A DNA stretch of 42,623 nt, taken from the IMG/VR virus record IMGVR_UViG_3300043540_000188, positions 1-42,623 of that record. One strand, given 5' to 3'. Below, piece after piece: positions 30,988-40,984 of this stretch. The stretch's first letter is position 1. Each line of letters begins with the position of its first letter. This DNA comes from a virus. A program made the translations under genes and the position numbers. The notes under the pieces were generated by a model. It saw nothing but the letters and a program-made list of their open reading frames with translations, did not search any database and was not told the DNA's origin.

Positions 30988-32913
30988 TCATATCTGTCCC
31001 ATTTCTCTTGCTCCGGCTTCCACATTTGTCATTTCCATACCATACTGGTTGGTAGTTGTTGGCGTTTCAGGTGCTTTTGTCTGCCCTGTGGTTAGTGACT
31101 CTGATGTTTGGCTTGCCCCTTGCTGTGGTTGTTGGCCAAATAGAGACTGTATTACACTATACTCCCCACCCATAAGTTTAAGTATCTCTAACAGGATATA
31201 GTTTGCTATGTTGACTGCTTGAGGATGTTTTAGAGAGGATACTATCTGGAGTAGGTTAGTGTAGTTTTGTATCTTTGTTTTCTTGGAGTACTCAAGTTCT
31301 ACTGCTGATGTAACAGGCTTGTAAGTATAATCTGCATCAGGGTCAAAGTAGGTTATCAGATTACCAAGTATCTCTCGTGCTGTTTCCTCTCTCATAAACT
31401 GATATGCCATCTGAAGTATCATCCAGTACAGTTCACAGTTAAATGTGTATTCAAGAGATAAGGCCTTGTAGGCCATACGCATGTCCGTTCTCTGTTCTGC
31501 CCCTGCTACTGCTGTTGCTGTTGTAGACGCTTTGATAGAACCTACATTACCCATTGTGGTAGGGAATATCGCTCGTAACTGCTGGAGTTCATTTATAAGC
31601 ATTGCTGATTGATTAAGTGCTCCTACTACATTATCTGATATTTTAAGTTCCTGTAAGTCATTTACAGGATCTTCAAGAAGTATGGGTTTGTTAGGTGATA
31701 TAACAAGCTCTGCTGGGTCTATCTCTCCATACTTTCTCATCTTGAACGCTGGAAATGTAGCAAGCATAACACGGTCATTAGAGATATTGATGGTGTCGTT
31801 GATTGCTTCCTGTAAGTTAATGGAAAAGTCTGTATCTGTTGTTCCTTCTGAACGGGTAGGGTGGATATAGTATAAACCACGAACAATAGGACGGTATGGT
31901 ATACTTTTAGATGTTACATACCGCTCAGGGTCAAAGCGGATGAGAATGTAATTAGAACCAGATTTGACAAAGGTTATAATAGTTTCTATAAGTTCTGCAT
32001 TATCAAGCGGATTACCTTGAGGGTCTATGGCAGGCGATATTCTGACAGGTATTCCATATCTGTCTCTCTCATGGACTATTGACCAGAATTTACCGTATCT
32101 TTCATAGACATCGTATAGAGGGTATGTTACTTCAGGAAAGACATAACGTGTGTCTTTATTGTATGATTCACGAGCCGTTTCTGTTTCCGATGATGGTTTA
32201 AGTGCTTCTACCTTATCTAGGTTGAAGTAGTTACACCGTTCTTTGTCTTTTACAAGTTCATCGTGAGATTTTTCATGGCGGATGATGATATAGCGTTTTT
32301 CCTGAATAGAGTATGCGTATTCAGGTGATACGAAAACATTACGAGGGTCTATAACATCACAGTTGAAGCAATCTTTAGTTATACGTTCTTTTGTCACTGT
32401 TTTAGGTACGGACACTATACGAGGTGGTTCTGTGTCTGTTCCAGCTATTATCTGGTCTTCCTGTTCTATGTCCTGCGTTGTAACTATTTCCTGTTCCCAC
32501 CAACATAGAAGATATACTACTCCTGCTAGCTGACGAATACTTGTAGCCCTCATTAACTTCTGAAAGTAATACAGGTCTTTACGGTTAAGCATCTTGTTTA
32601 TGAGTGTCTTTGTAGCATCACACCTTTTTTTGTCTTCTGGTCTATCACCTTCGAGGTAAACTTCCACAAAGTCTCTTGTCTGGAAATATTGAGTTGCTGT
32701 TGCAGATGCTTCTGTAATGTAGGATGAGAAAAATTCCGGTATATTGACATCAGACTGCCATGAGTATTTTTCTGATGTTCTGTACCCATCTACAGAGGAT
32801 AGACCTTTTTCGTAGATGTCGGATATGTAATCGTTGTTGGTACGGGATGCCGATATTTCAGAAGAGATGATGTTTATGAGTGCTGTTTCAGCGTTCTTGA
32901 TACTTTTCCGCAT
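30988..32913 (-). CDS. Portal protein
   Basis: A protein of 641 residues. The frame is open to 32931, but the start at 32913 (MRKSIKNAE) is chosen because GAGG lies at the end of TerL just before it. A typical podovirus portal order is seen: an N-terminal helical region, the strand-rich wing region (about 160-300), a long central part with YIHPTRSEG and FSINLQEAINDTINISNDR (about 365-400), and the helical barrel with glutamine-rich C-terminus (QQPQQGASQ). It forms the ring through which TerL pumps DNA and to which the tail attaches. It lies directly behind terL. Confidence 0.88.
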   Translation of the reverse strand: MRKSIKNAETALINIISSEISASRTNNDYISDIYEKGLSSVDGYRTSEKYSWQSDVNIPEFFSSYITEASATATQYFQTRDFVEVYLEGDRPEDKKRCDATKTLINKMLNRKDLYYFQKLMRATSIRQLAGVVYLLCWWEQEIVTTQDIEQEDQIIAGTDTEPPRIVSVPKTVTKERITKDCFNCDVIDPRNVFVSPEYAYSIQEKRYIIIRHEKSHDELVKDKERCNYFNLDKVEALKPSSETETARESYNKDTRYVFPEVTYPLYDVYERYGKFWSIVHERDRYGIPVRISPAIDPQGNPLDNAELIETIITFVKSGSNYILIRFDPERYVTSKSIPYRPIVRGLYYIHPTRSEGTTDTDFSINLQEAINDTINISNDRVMLATFPAFKMRKYGEIDPAELVISPNKPILLEDPVNDLQELKISDNVVGALNQSAMLINELQQLRAIFPTTMGNVGSIKASTTATAVAGAEQRTDMRMAYKALSLEYTFNCELYWMILQMAYQFMREETAREILGNLITYFDPDADYTYKPVTSAVELEYSKKTKIQNYTNLLQIVSSLKHPQAVNIANYILLEILKLMGGEYSVIQSLFGQQPQQGASQTSESLTTGQTKAPETPTTTNQYGMEMTNVEAGAREMGQI

Positions 32914-32915
32914 AT

Positions 32916-34547
32916 TTACCTCACTATACACATCCTGTTATTAAAATATGTCGGTGCTATATCTATTGCATTAACCATCCGCAACCTTGATACAAGTGCT
33001 TTCTCTTTCAATGCTCCTTCAAGTGCTGTACAAAAGTGAGAATACTTCTGCTGTGGTTTTTCCTTCATATCTTTTTCCAGTAACTTATCTCTATTTTTCC
33101 ATGTTTCATATGACCAGTTCCTCATGGATTCTATAGTATATCTGCATGGTGAGAGTATCCAGATGGTAGGTATTGCTCCGGCATTGTTATTAAAAGGTCT
33201 ACCACACTGTAAAGAACCTTTTAAGCGTTTCCTTATCTCTTCCCTACCTGTATCAGATACAGTATCAAAACTTCTCCAGTATGCACCAGAACATACACTA
33301 TCTCTTCTTAACTTGTAGAAGATATTGTTAAGCTCCTGAACAGGTGAAGTAGAGGTGTTGATAGACTTAATCTGTGCTCTTGGGTCTATTAAATCTGCTG
33401 CATATCTGTATTGTTTAGATTTACGTGCTATCAAAAACGCTATTTGTTCGAGGGTGTGAGAGTGTGGAGATATTTTAAGTTCGTCATAGATAAAACATTC
33501 GTTTTCAGGTGATAGCGCTCCCCATAGACATGCCCAATCGTTGGACTCATGGTAGTCTATTGTTCTAAAGTGCTTCCAGCTCTGCGGAACAGATGTAGAG
33601 GCAAAGTGGTCTATGGGATTTATAACATGGACAAGGGGATTAAAGTCTTTGTATACCCTGCCTGATACATTAGAGAATAAACCATATCGTCTTACATTTA
33701 CATCTGATTCTTCTGTAAGCATAAAGAATCTCGATGATATAAACTCTTCAAAGGTAGAATATGGTGAAACTTCTTTAAGCTGTCTGTATTTCTCAAGCTC
33801 TTTTTCATATATTCCACGTAAGTATGGATTATCATCCGTTGCTGTGTAGATGACTGTTATGTCCGGATTGTTTGGAAGATGTTGTTCCTCAAATGCTTCC
33901 GATGACTTGTTGACTTGTTTAAGTCGTTCTGCTACTACTTTAGAACGGTAGATGTGTCTTGCTCTTTCGTAAAGCATGGAGTATATCCATTCCGCTTCAC
34001 TTTCTGCTGGTGTAAGGGTAATAATCATGTCTCCGCCTGTCGAGATTAAACGCATGTTGTTCTCTTCGTATACTGAGTATGGCGGACATTCATCTATCCA
34101 GACATATGCCCTTTCTACGCCTGCCATAGAACCTACTGATTGTAAGAAGGAAGTAAACTCAACAAAAATGTATTGTGATGAGAATGGGTCCCTAATGGTT
34201 AAAACTGGATTCCTTGCGGTGATGTCTTTAACTATAAGTTCTTTTGGTAGACGTTTCATCAGTTCTGGATACTGGGTGTTTCTGACTGTATCCTGATTTT
34301 CTATTTTAGAAGGTAAGACCTTAGAAATAAAACGAACTATTTTGGATGACATGTCGTCGGAAAAGTTTTTGTGAGAAATAGGGTGAATGCGAAATAGACG
34401 AAGCATAAAGTCCATGATAGCTGTTGCCGTCTTACCTGTCCTGTTACCACCGATGAGGACAGTAATGGGAGAGGTGGAGTGTGTTAGTTTATCTAACTGA
34501 AAAGAGGGGATAAATGAAGTGAAATCAACAGTATATCTAGCATTCAT
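32916..34547 (-). CDS. terL: Terminase large subunit
   Basis: A protein of 543 residues. The ATPase Walker A is GGNRTGKT (33-40), the Walker B is VWIDE (D152, E153), and the coupling motif region is ITLTP (about 176-180). The RNase-H-fold nuclease starts at FRTIDYHES (D331) and continues with acidic residues near 353 (IYDEL) and 387 (LIDPRA). It cuts and packs concatemeric DNA. The start overlaps the stop of the small upstream gene by 4 bases (ATGA). Portal follows. A headful or cos mechanism cannot be told from the sequence. Confidence 0.93.
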   Translation of the reverse strand: MNARYTVDFTSFIPSFQLDKLTHSTSPITVLIGGNRTGKTATAIMDFMLRLFRIHPISHKNFSDDMSSKIVRFISKVLPSKIENQDTVRNTQYPELMKRLPKELIVKDITARNPVLTIRDPFSSQYIFVEFTSFLQSVGSMAGVERAYVWIDECPPYSVYEENNMRLISTGGDMIITLTPAESEAEWIYSMLYERARHIYRSKVVAERLKQVNKSSEAFEEQHLPNNPDITVIYTATDDNPYLRGIYEKELEKYRQLKEVSPYSTFEEFISSRFFMLTEESDVNVRRYGLFSNVSGRVYKDFNPLVHVINPIDHFASTSVPQSWKHFRTIDYHESNDWACLWGALSPENECFIYDELKISPHSHTLEQIAFLIARKSKQYRYAADLIDPRAQIKSINTSTSPVQELNNIFYKLRRDSVCSGAYWRSFDTVSDTGREEIRKRLKGSLQCGRPFNNNAGAIPTIWILSPCRYTIESMRNWSYETWKNRDKLLEKDMKEKPQQKYSHFCTALEGALKEKALVSRLRMVNAIDIAPTYFNNRMCIVR

Positions 34548-34849
34548 CTTAGCAATATTACTATTTTTCCTGAACTTACTCCGCCACTGGCTACCTCGAT
34601 ACCTATTACTGGTTGACTGTAGAAGTATTTGATTGCTGATTGCTTGGCTACTGTACAGGTTGCACTGAAGATTGGATTATTGTTTGCGTCTGTAATAGTA
34701 GCTGCATCACTAACAGATGTAGGGTTTTGCCATTCAATAGAGTTGAGAAAGAATACGGTTTTGGAATCACCGTAGAGAGCATTACCTATATCTATTGCAG
34801 AGGTAAAGGTATCGAGAACTATTGGATTTGTGGTTAAACTGTTTGCCAT
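34544..34849 (-). CDS. Small virion-like protein upstream of TerL
   Basis: A 101-residue protein rich in small polar residues, strand-rich, beginning MANSLTTNPIVLDTF. It overlaps the TerL start by 4 bases, so translation is coupled. AGGAGG precedes the ATG. Proteins of this composition are often minor structural components. No family is recognised. Confidence 0.7.
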   Translation of the reverse strand: MANSLTTNPIVLDTFTSAIDIGNALYGDSKTVFFLNSIEWQNPTSVSDAATITDANNNPIFSATCTVAKQSAIKYFYSQPVIGIEVASGGVSSGKIVILLR

Positions 34850-34870
34850 GTTAAACCTCCTGTAAATGCA

Positions 34871-35308
34871 CTATGTTCTATTTCCTTCTGCGTTTTTTAC
34901 TTTCTCGTATGATCTCATCCCACCTAATCCAAGTAAAGCGAATAAAATCGTAATAAGGCTTCCTGTATCTAGCGTTGGAGCTACTACATTTACCTTGAGT
35001 AGTTTGACAACCCACTCAAATATAGAACTGAAAATGAATTGCCAAGCAAGGGCAAAAGCACATACCCAGCCTACGGCGGGACGCCAACCAGATACAAAAA
35101 GATTGGGATTTTTAGCTTCCTCAAGGTCGATGTCAGTCTGCGCTTTGGTGAGCAGATATTCTATTTCCATAGCTCTTTGCTCAAGCTCTGCCTTCTTTTC
35201 AGGCGATAGCTCACCGGTAATAGCTTGTCGAATATCTTTGGCAAATTGTCCAACTGATGTCAAAAGACCCGATGCACCGCCAGAGAAAATATCTGATATT
35301 ATACTCAT
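34871..35308 (-). CDS. Holin of the 3TM type
   Basis: A protein of 145 residues. The N-terminal half is a charged helix. Then comes NLFVSGWRPAVGWVCAFALAW (starting near 69) and a second hydrophobic segment (about 112-130) ending GLGGMRSYEKVK. The GWRP and GLGGMRxYEK words are characteristic of the three-transmembrane holins found with gene-transfer-agent and phage lysis cassettes. It would make holes in the inner membrane and time lysis. The lysis genes (endolysin, small membrane protein, holin) are consecutive. Confidence 0.82.
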   Translation of the reverse strand: MSIISDIFSGGASGLLTSVGQFAKDIRQAITGELSPEKKAELEQRAMEIEYLLTKAQTDIDLEEAKNPNLFVSGWRPAVGWVCAFALAWQFIFSSIFEWVVKLLKVNVVAPTLDTGSLITILFALLGLGGMRSYEKVKNAEGNRT

Positions 35309-35323
35309 ACGTCTCTTCCTTTT

Positions 35324-35476
35324 CTATTTAACTAAATCTTTCAAATCCATCACTGTTTTACCTGCTTTTACTAGCGCATTCTCAATCTCTCTAAACTTCC
35401 GTGCATTGTTTCTCCATACTAGCATACCAATACAGAAACCTATGATAGCCCCAACAATAAAAGTTACTACAATCAT
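35324..35476 (-). CDS. Small membrane protein of the lysis cassette
   Basis: A 50-residue protein. The start at 35476 is chosen because AAGGAGGTGTAGCT precedes it. A membrane segment covers about residues 2-20 (IVVTFIVGAIIGFCIGML), followed by a charged helix with heptads. It lies between the endolysin and holin genes, so it may be a spanin-like or holin-regulating protein, but no partner outer-membrane lipoprotein is visible. Confidence 0.72.
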   Translation of the reverse strand: MIVVTFIVGAIIGFCIGMLVWRNNARKFREIENALVKAGKTVMDLKDLVK

Positions 35477-35478
35477 AG

Positions 35479-35919
35479 CTACACCTCCTTGTAGAATATA
35501 CTCCAAAGTTTTAAGGTGCGGTTAATCCAGCCCCTGAAAAACTTTGCCATATCTTTCTTTGCTTCAACTAGCGAGTTGTAGTAAAGCTGACATTTGAAGA
35601 GAAAGTCCCGCCAGTTATCGGTTTCATTTCTTGCCTTTTTAGCTGCATTTTCCATATTTACCACCATACAGAAGAAGATGATGTTGTATGGATAAGACAT
35701 ACTATCGCATTGAAACCGATTCCAGTATTTATTTAGGTAAAATCCTTTAGCGTATTCTTTTGCTTCTTCAGGACTCATATTTATCATCTTCTTTACATCA
35801 TCAGGATAGTATGTTTCGGTTATACCCCAGACGGTAAGTTTGCCGGGGTCTCCTGTTACACTAGAGGAATATCCCTCAAGACTACATAGTATTAAAAATG
35901 CTTTCTCAAAATCCATCAT
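35479..35919 (-). CDS. Endolysin, glycoside hydrolase 108-like
   Basis: A protein of 146 residues. The N-terminal part has the GH108 pattern: LEGYSS (catalytic glutamate E15), then VTGDPGKLTVWGITETYY and a helix followed by YLNKYWNR. These N-acetylmuramidases cut the glycan of peptidoglycan. The second residue of the usual E-G-G motif is changed to E-G-Y. There is no signal peptide, so it needs the holin nearby. Its start overlaps the stop of the preceding gene by 4 bases. The C-terminal 60 residues are the putative GH108 wall-binding part. Confidence 0.85.
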   Translation of the reverse strand: MMDFEKAFLILCSLEGYSSSVTGDPGKLTVWGITETYYPDDVKKMINMSPEEAKEYAKGFYLNKYWNRFQCDSMSYPYNIIFFCMVVNMENAAKKARNETDNWRDFLFKCQLYYNSLVEAKKDMAKFFRGWINRTLKLWSIFYKEV

Positions 35920-36395
35920 ATAATTCCTACACGAGTAAATACCCTTGCTCTAGCAGCAACAACTCTATCACTGGTATTATTCCAGGTCGATTTTGCATAC
36001 GTTAAAGTAACATCTCCGCTCCTATAAACACATGCTCCACTATCCCCACTACCATCAGTTCTACCGCGAATGTATAAATTATTATAGTAAACCCCAATAT
36101 AGTCCCCATACTCAACAGGTATAAATGCTCTGATTAAGTTATAACCATTTACAACTGCTGTGAGTGGAGTTTGTCCAATAAAAACCCAGTTAGTTCCATC
36201 ATCTCTAAAAACTTTCATTTTAACACTTGGAGCATCACCCGAAACATAAACCCAAACGTCAAATTCTTTCACAACTCCACGAGCATATATCCTTGCATCT
36301 ACTCCTCCTATACCTCTTATTGCAATAACAGTAGCGTTAACACAAGATGTGGTATATGTGCTACCATCACTACCTTGAGTTTGAATATAAGCCAT
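35916..36395 (-). CDS. Tail fibre accessory or receptor-binding-like protein
   Basis: A protein of 159 residues, strand-rich with many glycines, tyrosines and valines and no helices of note, compatible with a jelly-roll tip domain. It follows the tail fibre and a small coiled-coil gene on the minus strand and overlaps both neighbours by a few bases, so it is translated with them. It may bind a surface sugar or be a fibre tip. No enzyme motif. Confidence 0.65.
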   Translation of the reverse strand: MAYIQTQGSDGSTYTTSCVNATVIAIRGIGGVDARIYARGVVKEFDVWVYVSGDAPSVKMKVFRDDGTNWVFIGQTPLTAVVNGYNLIRAFIPVEYGDYIGVYYNNLYIRGRTDGSGDSGACVYRSGDVTLTYAKSTWNNTSDRVVAARARVFTRVGII

Positions 36396-36658
36396 TAGTA
36401 TTTCACCTGTTGTACATCACTTAAATCTTTTATCAATTCGTTAATCTGATTTATCTGATTCTCCAATTTTGTTTTCTCTACCTGAAGATTAGCCAAAGTT
36501 TCTTGCAAATATTTAATATCCATTTCAAAAACTTCTGCCACTTCCAATTCTCCGGTATTCCCGTTATAAAGGCTTAAAGTAATCTCCGGCTTGGTCGTAG
36601 TTTTATCAACCTTAATCATATTTTTCATCTTATAATCAGAATACTTGGAAAAATCCAT
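36395..36658 (-). CDS. Small coiled-coil protein behind the tail fibre
   Basis: An 87-residue protein. Residues about 45-80 form a coiled coil (YLQETLANLQVEKTKLENQ, then INELIKDL). The N-terminal half is strand-like. It directly follows the fibre gene and overlaps the next start by one base. Small proteins in this place often act as fibre assembly chaperones or attachment adaptors. AGGAGG precedes the ATG. Confidence 0.72.
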   Translation of the reverse strand: MDFSKYSDYKMKNMIKVDKTTTKPEITLSLYNGNTGELEVAEVFEMDIKYLQETLANLQVEKTKLENQINQINELIKDLSDVQQVKY

Positions 36659-36668
36659 ACATTACCTC

Positions 36669-39600
36669 CTAATATTCAAAAGTTACATATAATAGTTTAG
36701 CATCTACTGCTAATGTATCTCCTGCGTTAGCAGCGTCTCTTGTAATTTTCATAATGACTGCATCATTATTTGCCAATTCCGATGGAGTCTCTGTCCACAC
36801 TGCTTCTTTTAAATACTCAGCAGTTGAGGGAACAGTTACTGCACTGAAAGCATGGTCTGTAAAAGCAGCATCCCATACTTCCGGTGTTGTTGTATCCCTA
36901 CCAACAAATGATACAATCCACATCACATCCCCACTGGTAGCATTAGCCTTAAATCCGATTCTTACAGTTATACCTCCACCACCCCATCCTGTAAGCCTAA
37001 ATGAAGGGGATATTGCTATTTCACTTATTGAGGCATCAAATCTCAATTCGCCCCAATCAAAGTTTGCACCTTGAACCTGAACAAACTCAGCCCATCCCGT
37101 AGCAACCCTTGTTTCAAAACAGGAGGCAGGGAATCGTAAAATAGTTCCACCACCACCACCACCACCACCTGATACTTCAGCCCATTCTAATTGTCCAGAG
37201 GAATCGTTCCATTTGAGATATCTATCTGCATTCGGGTCAGCAGGGAATACCGAATCACTACCACCTACGGCATGTCGGGAAGCATGGGTTAATGCAGCAT
37301 ACAGTGTATCAAAATATGTCTTGAAAAAAGACTTAATCTGTGTCCATGTAGAAGTTACTAAAGCATCTGAAGCCGTGCTATCTCTATACAATACTTTATC
37401 GTTATCGATAGGAGGGTTTTTAGTCCCTACTGTTCCCAATGCTGTGTCTGTACCCTGTGTATGTAACTGTGCGTGAGTATGATTTATCGACGAATATAGA
37501 CTGTCGAAATAAGTTTTAAGGGTAGCCTTGATATTCGCCCAAGTAAGTTTCTTTTTTGTATAAGATGCTGCACTATCTTCTATCAAAGTTATATCAGCAT
37601 CGACTGGCGTGGCTTTATCAGTAAAGGTATTTATATCTCCAGCGGCACGCTTTAACTGAGCGTCATTGGTAACATTACCTAATCCAACTTGGTCTGCTGT
37701 CGTACTGTGCGGGTTGGAAGTGCTTGCAATATGTGAGTCAATCTGCGCATGAGTGTTTGTACCTTTATTTAGTAATTGTGTATGGTCTATGTTTGCCTGA
37801 TTGACAGTAAACAGAGCGTTATCACCGTGCGTGGCGTCATTATTAGTAATTACAATGGACAAAATACTATTTGCTGTCCTCAGCTTAAAGGTATCTGTCT
37901 TACTGGCAGCAGAAGCCGTGTTAGTACCATCGGTTACATAGCTGTAAGCATTTTGATCTACTTCAGCACCAGAGGCAATTCCATCTAATTTTGACTTATC
38001 TGATGCGGACAAAAACCCATTTACAGATGTTGTTGCTACTGAATGCAAACCTCCCCCACCACGTGAGCCGTGAGAAGTATCATCAAATCGTGCCGATGGG
38101 AGTGTTCCCGCACCTAAATTACTAGCATTAAGATAATAACTCCCATGCTGACTATCTAATGTATCCGCATCCTTACCGGTCAGTGTTGATGGTATCCATC
38201 CTAAACCTAACACACCGCTTGCGTCGGCAATTGGTATCTTGGATGCGGTCGGCGTTGCCGTTGCATTGGCTGGATTTTGTACTACTAGACTATTAGCATC
38301 TAATGATGCCAGCCCACTCGCCGTGCCCTTACTTGCAATAAATGTGTCAATCTGCGCATGGGTATTCGTCCCCTTATTCGCCAGGTTCACATGATCAATC
38401 TGCGCCCCATCCCCCCCATTGTGATCATGGCTGTCGCCGTTCGTTACGCCCTTAGCAGTCGGCGCATAGAGCGTATCGAAGTATGTTTTTAGCGTTGCTT
38501 TGATGTTCGTCCAGGACAGCTTCTTCTTTGCATAGCTCGCCGCACTATCTTCAATCAGCGTAATATCAGCATCAACAGGAGTCGTCTTTTCTGTAAATGT
38601 TGAAAAATCATTTGAGGCTCGTTTCAGCTGAGAATCATTGGTTACGTTGCCAAGTCCCACCTGGCTTGCTGTGGTACTATGAGGATTGGACGTATTCGCA
38701 ATATGACTGTCAATCTGTGCGTGAGTGTTTGTACCTTTATTTAGTAATTGAGTGTGGTCAATATTGGTTTGATCAACCGTAAATAAAGCATTATCTCCAT
38801 GTGTTGCATCATCATTAGTAACAACAATAGATAAAATATTATTTGCAGTTCTTAGCTTGAATGTATCTGTTTCGCTACTTGCTGAAGCGGTGTTTGTACC
38901 ATCGGTTACATTACTGTAAGCATTCTGATTTCCAGATTGACCTATACTATCCAGCTTTGCTTTATCAGCAGAAGACATAAATCCTGCAGAAGAAGTAGTA
39001 GCAACAGAATGTAAACTACCGCCACCTCGTGAGCCATGAGAAGTGTCATCAAATCTTAGTGCTGGAAGCGTACCTGTATTTAAATTACTAGCATTAAGAT
39101 AATAATTGCCATGTTGACTATCTAATGTATCCGCATCCTTACCTGTCAAGACGCTTGGAAGCCAGCCCAAGTCCAGCGTGCCACCAGAGCCGGCTTTGGG
39201 GATGAGATTAGCTCCTGCTGTGGCACTTGCAACTTCATCACTACCACCGTGCTCGTGTGTGCTTGCGTGTGCAGTCGGAGTTCTGGCATTCGATAGTCTC
39301 GTATCATTTGCTTGCACCGCCTTTGAAGCAACACTCTCTCCATCTGTTGCTAGTTGCACCTTACCCTTAGCAGATGTACTTGCATCCGTTATCCAGCTAT
39401 CCAGCTTTCCACTTGCATCAGCAATGGGTATTTTTGATGCTGTTGGGGTAGATGTGGCGTTGGCAGGGTTTTGTACAACTAGGCTGCTTGCATTTAGCGA
39501 TGCCAGTCCGCTTGCTGCGCCCTTGCTAGCTATAAAAGTATCGATTTGAGAGTGGGTATTTGTACCTTTATTTGCTAAAGTTGTGTGGTCTATTTGTGCA

Positions 39601-40793
39601 CCATCACCGCCATTATGGTCGTGACTATCTCCATTTGTAACTCCATTTGATATTGGTGCATAAATGGAGTCTAAATAAGATTTCATAGTTGCTTTTATGT
39701 TAGACCAGGTTAGTTTCTTTTTGGCATAGCTGGATGCACTATCCTCAATAAGCGTAATATCAGCATCAACAGGAGTAGTTTTCTCGGTAAATGTTGTAAA
39801 ATCGTTTGCTGCACGCTTTAATTGGGCATCATTGGTAACATCACCTAGTCCGACTTGGCTTGCTGTTGTGCTGTGGGGGTTGGAAGTGCTTGATATATGA
39901 CCCGAAACCGCCGACTCCGTTAAAGTTGAATTACCGATTGAACTTACATCAGTAAATTTTGGGATGGTGTTGGCAGTGCCTGAACCTGTTATCATATTAG
40001 TATGTGTATGGCTCAGTGTTGCATACAAACCATCAAAATAGGATTTTAGAGTTGCTTTTGTGTTAGACCAGGTCAACTTCTTCTTCGCATAACTTGCCGC
40101 ACTATCTTCGATTAGAGCAATATCGGCATCCACTGGTGCTGTCTTTTCTGTGAATGTTGAAAAATCACCCGCTGCTCGTTTCAATTGTGCATCATTGGTA
40201 ACATTGTCTAGTCCGACCTGTGATTTTGTTATGTCGGCAACCTTAGCAATCGTTCCTGCACCCACCCCATGAACACCTGTAGTAAGGGCTGCATGGGTGG
40301 CAATATCTGTTGCCCAATCAAATAGAGTTTTTACTTCAGCAAGGGTCTTCTTTACAAAGGTACCGGCACCCGATGCTACCAAAAAATCACTGACTGCTGT
40401 AGCAAGGGAATGCTTGATGTATTGAGGGTGATCATCGTCTAAAAGTCCACTTAAAGACCCATGATCATCATGTGGGACAACTGTTCCAAGAGTATGCCTA
40501 GTTGTAGTATCATGGCGTGCAGTATTAAGATATTGGCTATGGTCATCATCACTTAACCCACCCAAGCCTCCATGGTCTATTTGTGCACCATCTCCTCCAA
40601 AGTGGTCGTGAGAATCTCCATTGGTTACGCCTTTGGAAGCAATCGCATAAAGGGTATCGAAATACGTCTTGAAAACGGTCTTCAACGAGTTAATAGAAAT
40701 CTTTTTAGTTGCAGTGTGTGTAGTATCTACAATAGGAAGAACATCATCATTTTGTGCTGATGTATATTCAGATAATTCAGATATTTTAGGCAT
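36669..40793 (-). CDS. Long repetitive tail fibre protein
   Basis: A protein of 1374 residues. The N-terminus (LSEYTSAQNDDVLPIVDTT) is the short virion-attachment segment. The shaft has four major repeats containing QVGLxNVTNDAQLKRA, then a DADITLIEDSA and KKKLTWSNIKATLKTYFD unit, near DNA positions 40210, 39840, 38640 and 37670. Between them are longer blocks with NGDSHDHNGGDGAQIDH and KDADTLDSQHG. HASTHEHGGSDEV and ASRHAVGGSD are typical fibre turns. A run of eight glycines leads to a C-terminal domain of about 155 residues that is likely the receptor-binding tip. DNA of the repeats differs in GC content though the protein is alike (see findings). Confidence 0.88.
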   Translation of the reverse strand: MPKISELSEYTSAQNDDVLPIVDTTHTATKKISINSLKTVFKTYFDTLYAIASKGVTNGDSHDHFGGDGAQIDHGGLGGLSDDDHSQYLNTARHDTTTRHTLGTVVPHDDHGSLSGLLDDDHPQYIKHSLATAVSDFLVASGAGTFVKKTLAEVKTLFDWATDIATHAALTTGVHGVGAGTIAKVADITKSQVGLDNVTNDAQLKRAAGDFSTFTEKTAPVDADIALIEDSAASYAKKKLTWSNTKATLKSYFDGLYATLSHTHTNMITGSGTANTIPKFTDVSSIGNSTLTESAVSGHISSTSNPHSTTASQVGLGDVTNDAQLKRAANDFTTFTEKTTPVDADITLIEDSASSYAKKKLTWSNIKATMKSYLDSIYAPISNGVTNGDSHDHNGGDGAQIDHTTLANKGTNTHSQIDTFIASKGAASGLASLNASSLVVQNPANATSTPTASKIPIADASGKLDSWITDASTSAKGKVQLATDGESVASKAVQANDTRLSNARTPTAHASTHEHGGSDEVASATAGANLIPKAGSGGTLDLGWLPSVLTGKDADTLDSQHGNYYLNASNLNTGTLPALRFDDTSHGSRGGGSLHSVATTSSAGFMSSADKAKLDSIGQSGNQNAYSNVTDGTNTASASSETDTFKLRTANNILSIVVTNDDATHGDNALFTVDQTNIDHTQLLNKGTNTHAQIDSHIANTSNPHSTTASQVGLGNVTNDSQLKRASNDFSTFTEKTTPVDADITLIEDSAASYAKKKLSWTNIKATLKTYFDTLYAPTAKGVTNGDSHDHNGGDGAQIDHVNLANKGTNTHAQIDTFIASKGTASGLASLDANSLVVQNPANATATPTASKIPIADASGVLGLGWIPSTLTGKDADTLDSQHGSYYLNASNLGAGTLPSARFDDTSHGSRGGGGLHSVATTSVNGFLSASDKSKLDGIASGAEVDQNAYSYVTDGTNTASAASKTDTFKLRTANSILSIVITNNDATHGDNALFTVNQANIDHTQLLNKGTNTHAQIDSHIASTSNPHSTTADQVGLGNVTNDAQLKRAAGDINTFTDKATPVDADITLIEDSAASYTKKKLTWANIKATLKTYFDSLYSSINHTHAQLHTQGTDTALGTVGTKNPPIDNDKVLYRDSTASDALVTSTWTQIKSFFKTYFDTLYAALTHASRHAVGGSDSVFPADPNADRYLKWNDSSGQLEWAEVSGGGGGGGGTILRFPASCFETRVATGWAEFVQVQGANFDWGELRFDASISEIAISPSFRLTGWGGGGITVRIGFKANATSGDVMWIVSFVGRDTTTPEVWDAAFTDHAFSAVTVPSTAEYLKEAVWTETPSELANNDAVIMKITRDAANAGDTLAVDAKLLYVTFEY

Positions 40794-40795
40794 AC

Positions 40796-40972
40796 TTAAC
40801 TCCCCTTATTCTTCCTCTTCTTTCTCTTCTTTGCAAAGTCTCTCAACTGCTGTTCTGACATGGATTTAGCAAGTTTGGCAAGTTTCGGAGAGTATGATTT
40901 GGGTGTCTCACCTCGCTTGATACTTAATGCTATTGCCATTGCTTTGCGTTGTCTTTCCGATACTGCTGGCAT
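40796..40972 (-). CDS. DUF3008-like small basic phage protein
   Basis: A 58-residue gene found by reading the minus strand. It begins MPAVSERQRKAMAIAL and has KSMSEQQLRDFAKK near the end, the pattern of the small DUF3008-like proteins widely seen in phages. The tail is lysine-rich (KKRKKRKNKG). AGGAG precedes the ATG at 40972. It lies directly before the fibre gene, with two bases between stop and start. Likely a virion-associated or DNA-associated protein; its exact role is unknown. Confidence 0.75.
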   Translation of the reverse strand: MPAVSERQRKAMAIALSIKRGETPKSYSPKLAKLAKSMSEQQLRDFAKKRKKRKNKGS

Positions 40973-40984
40973 AAATTTCTCCTA

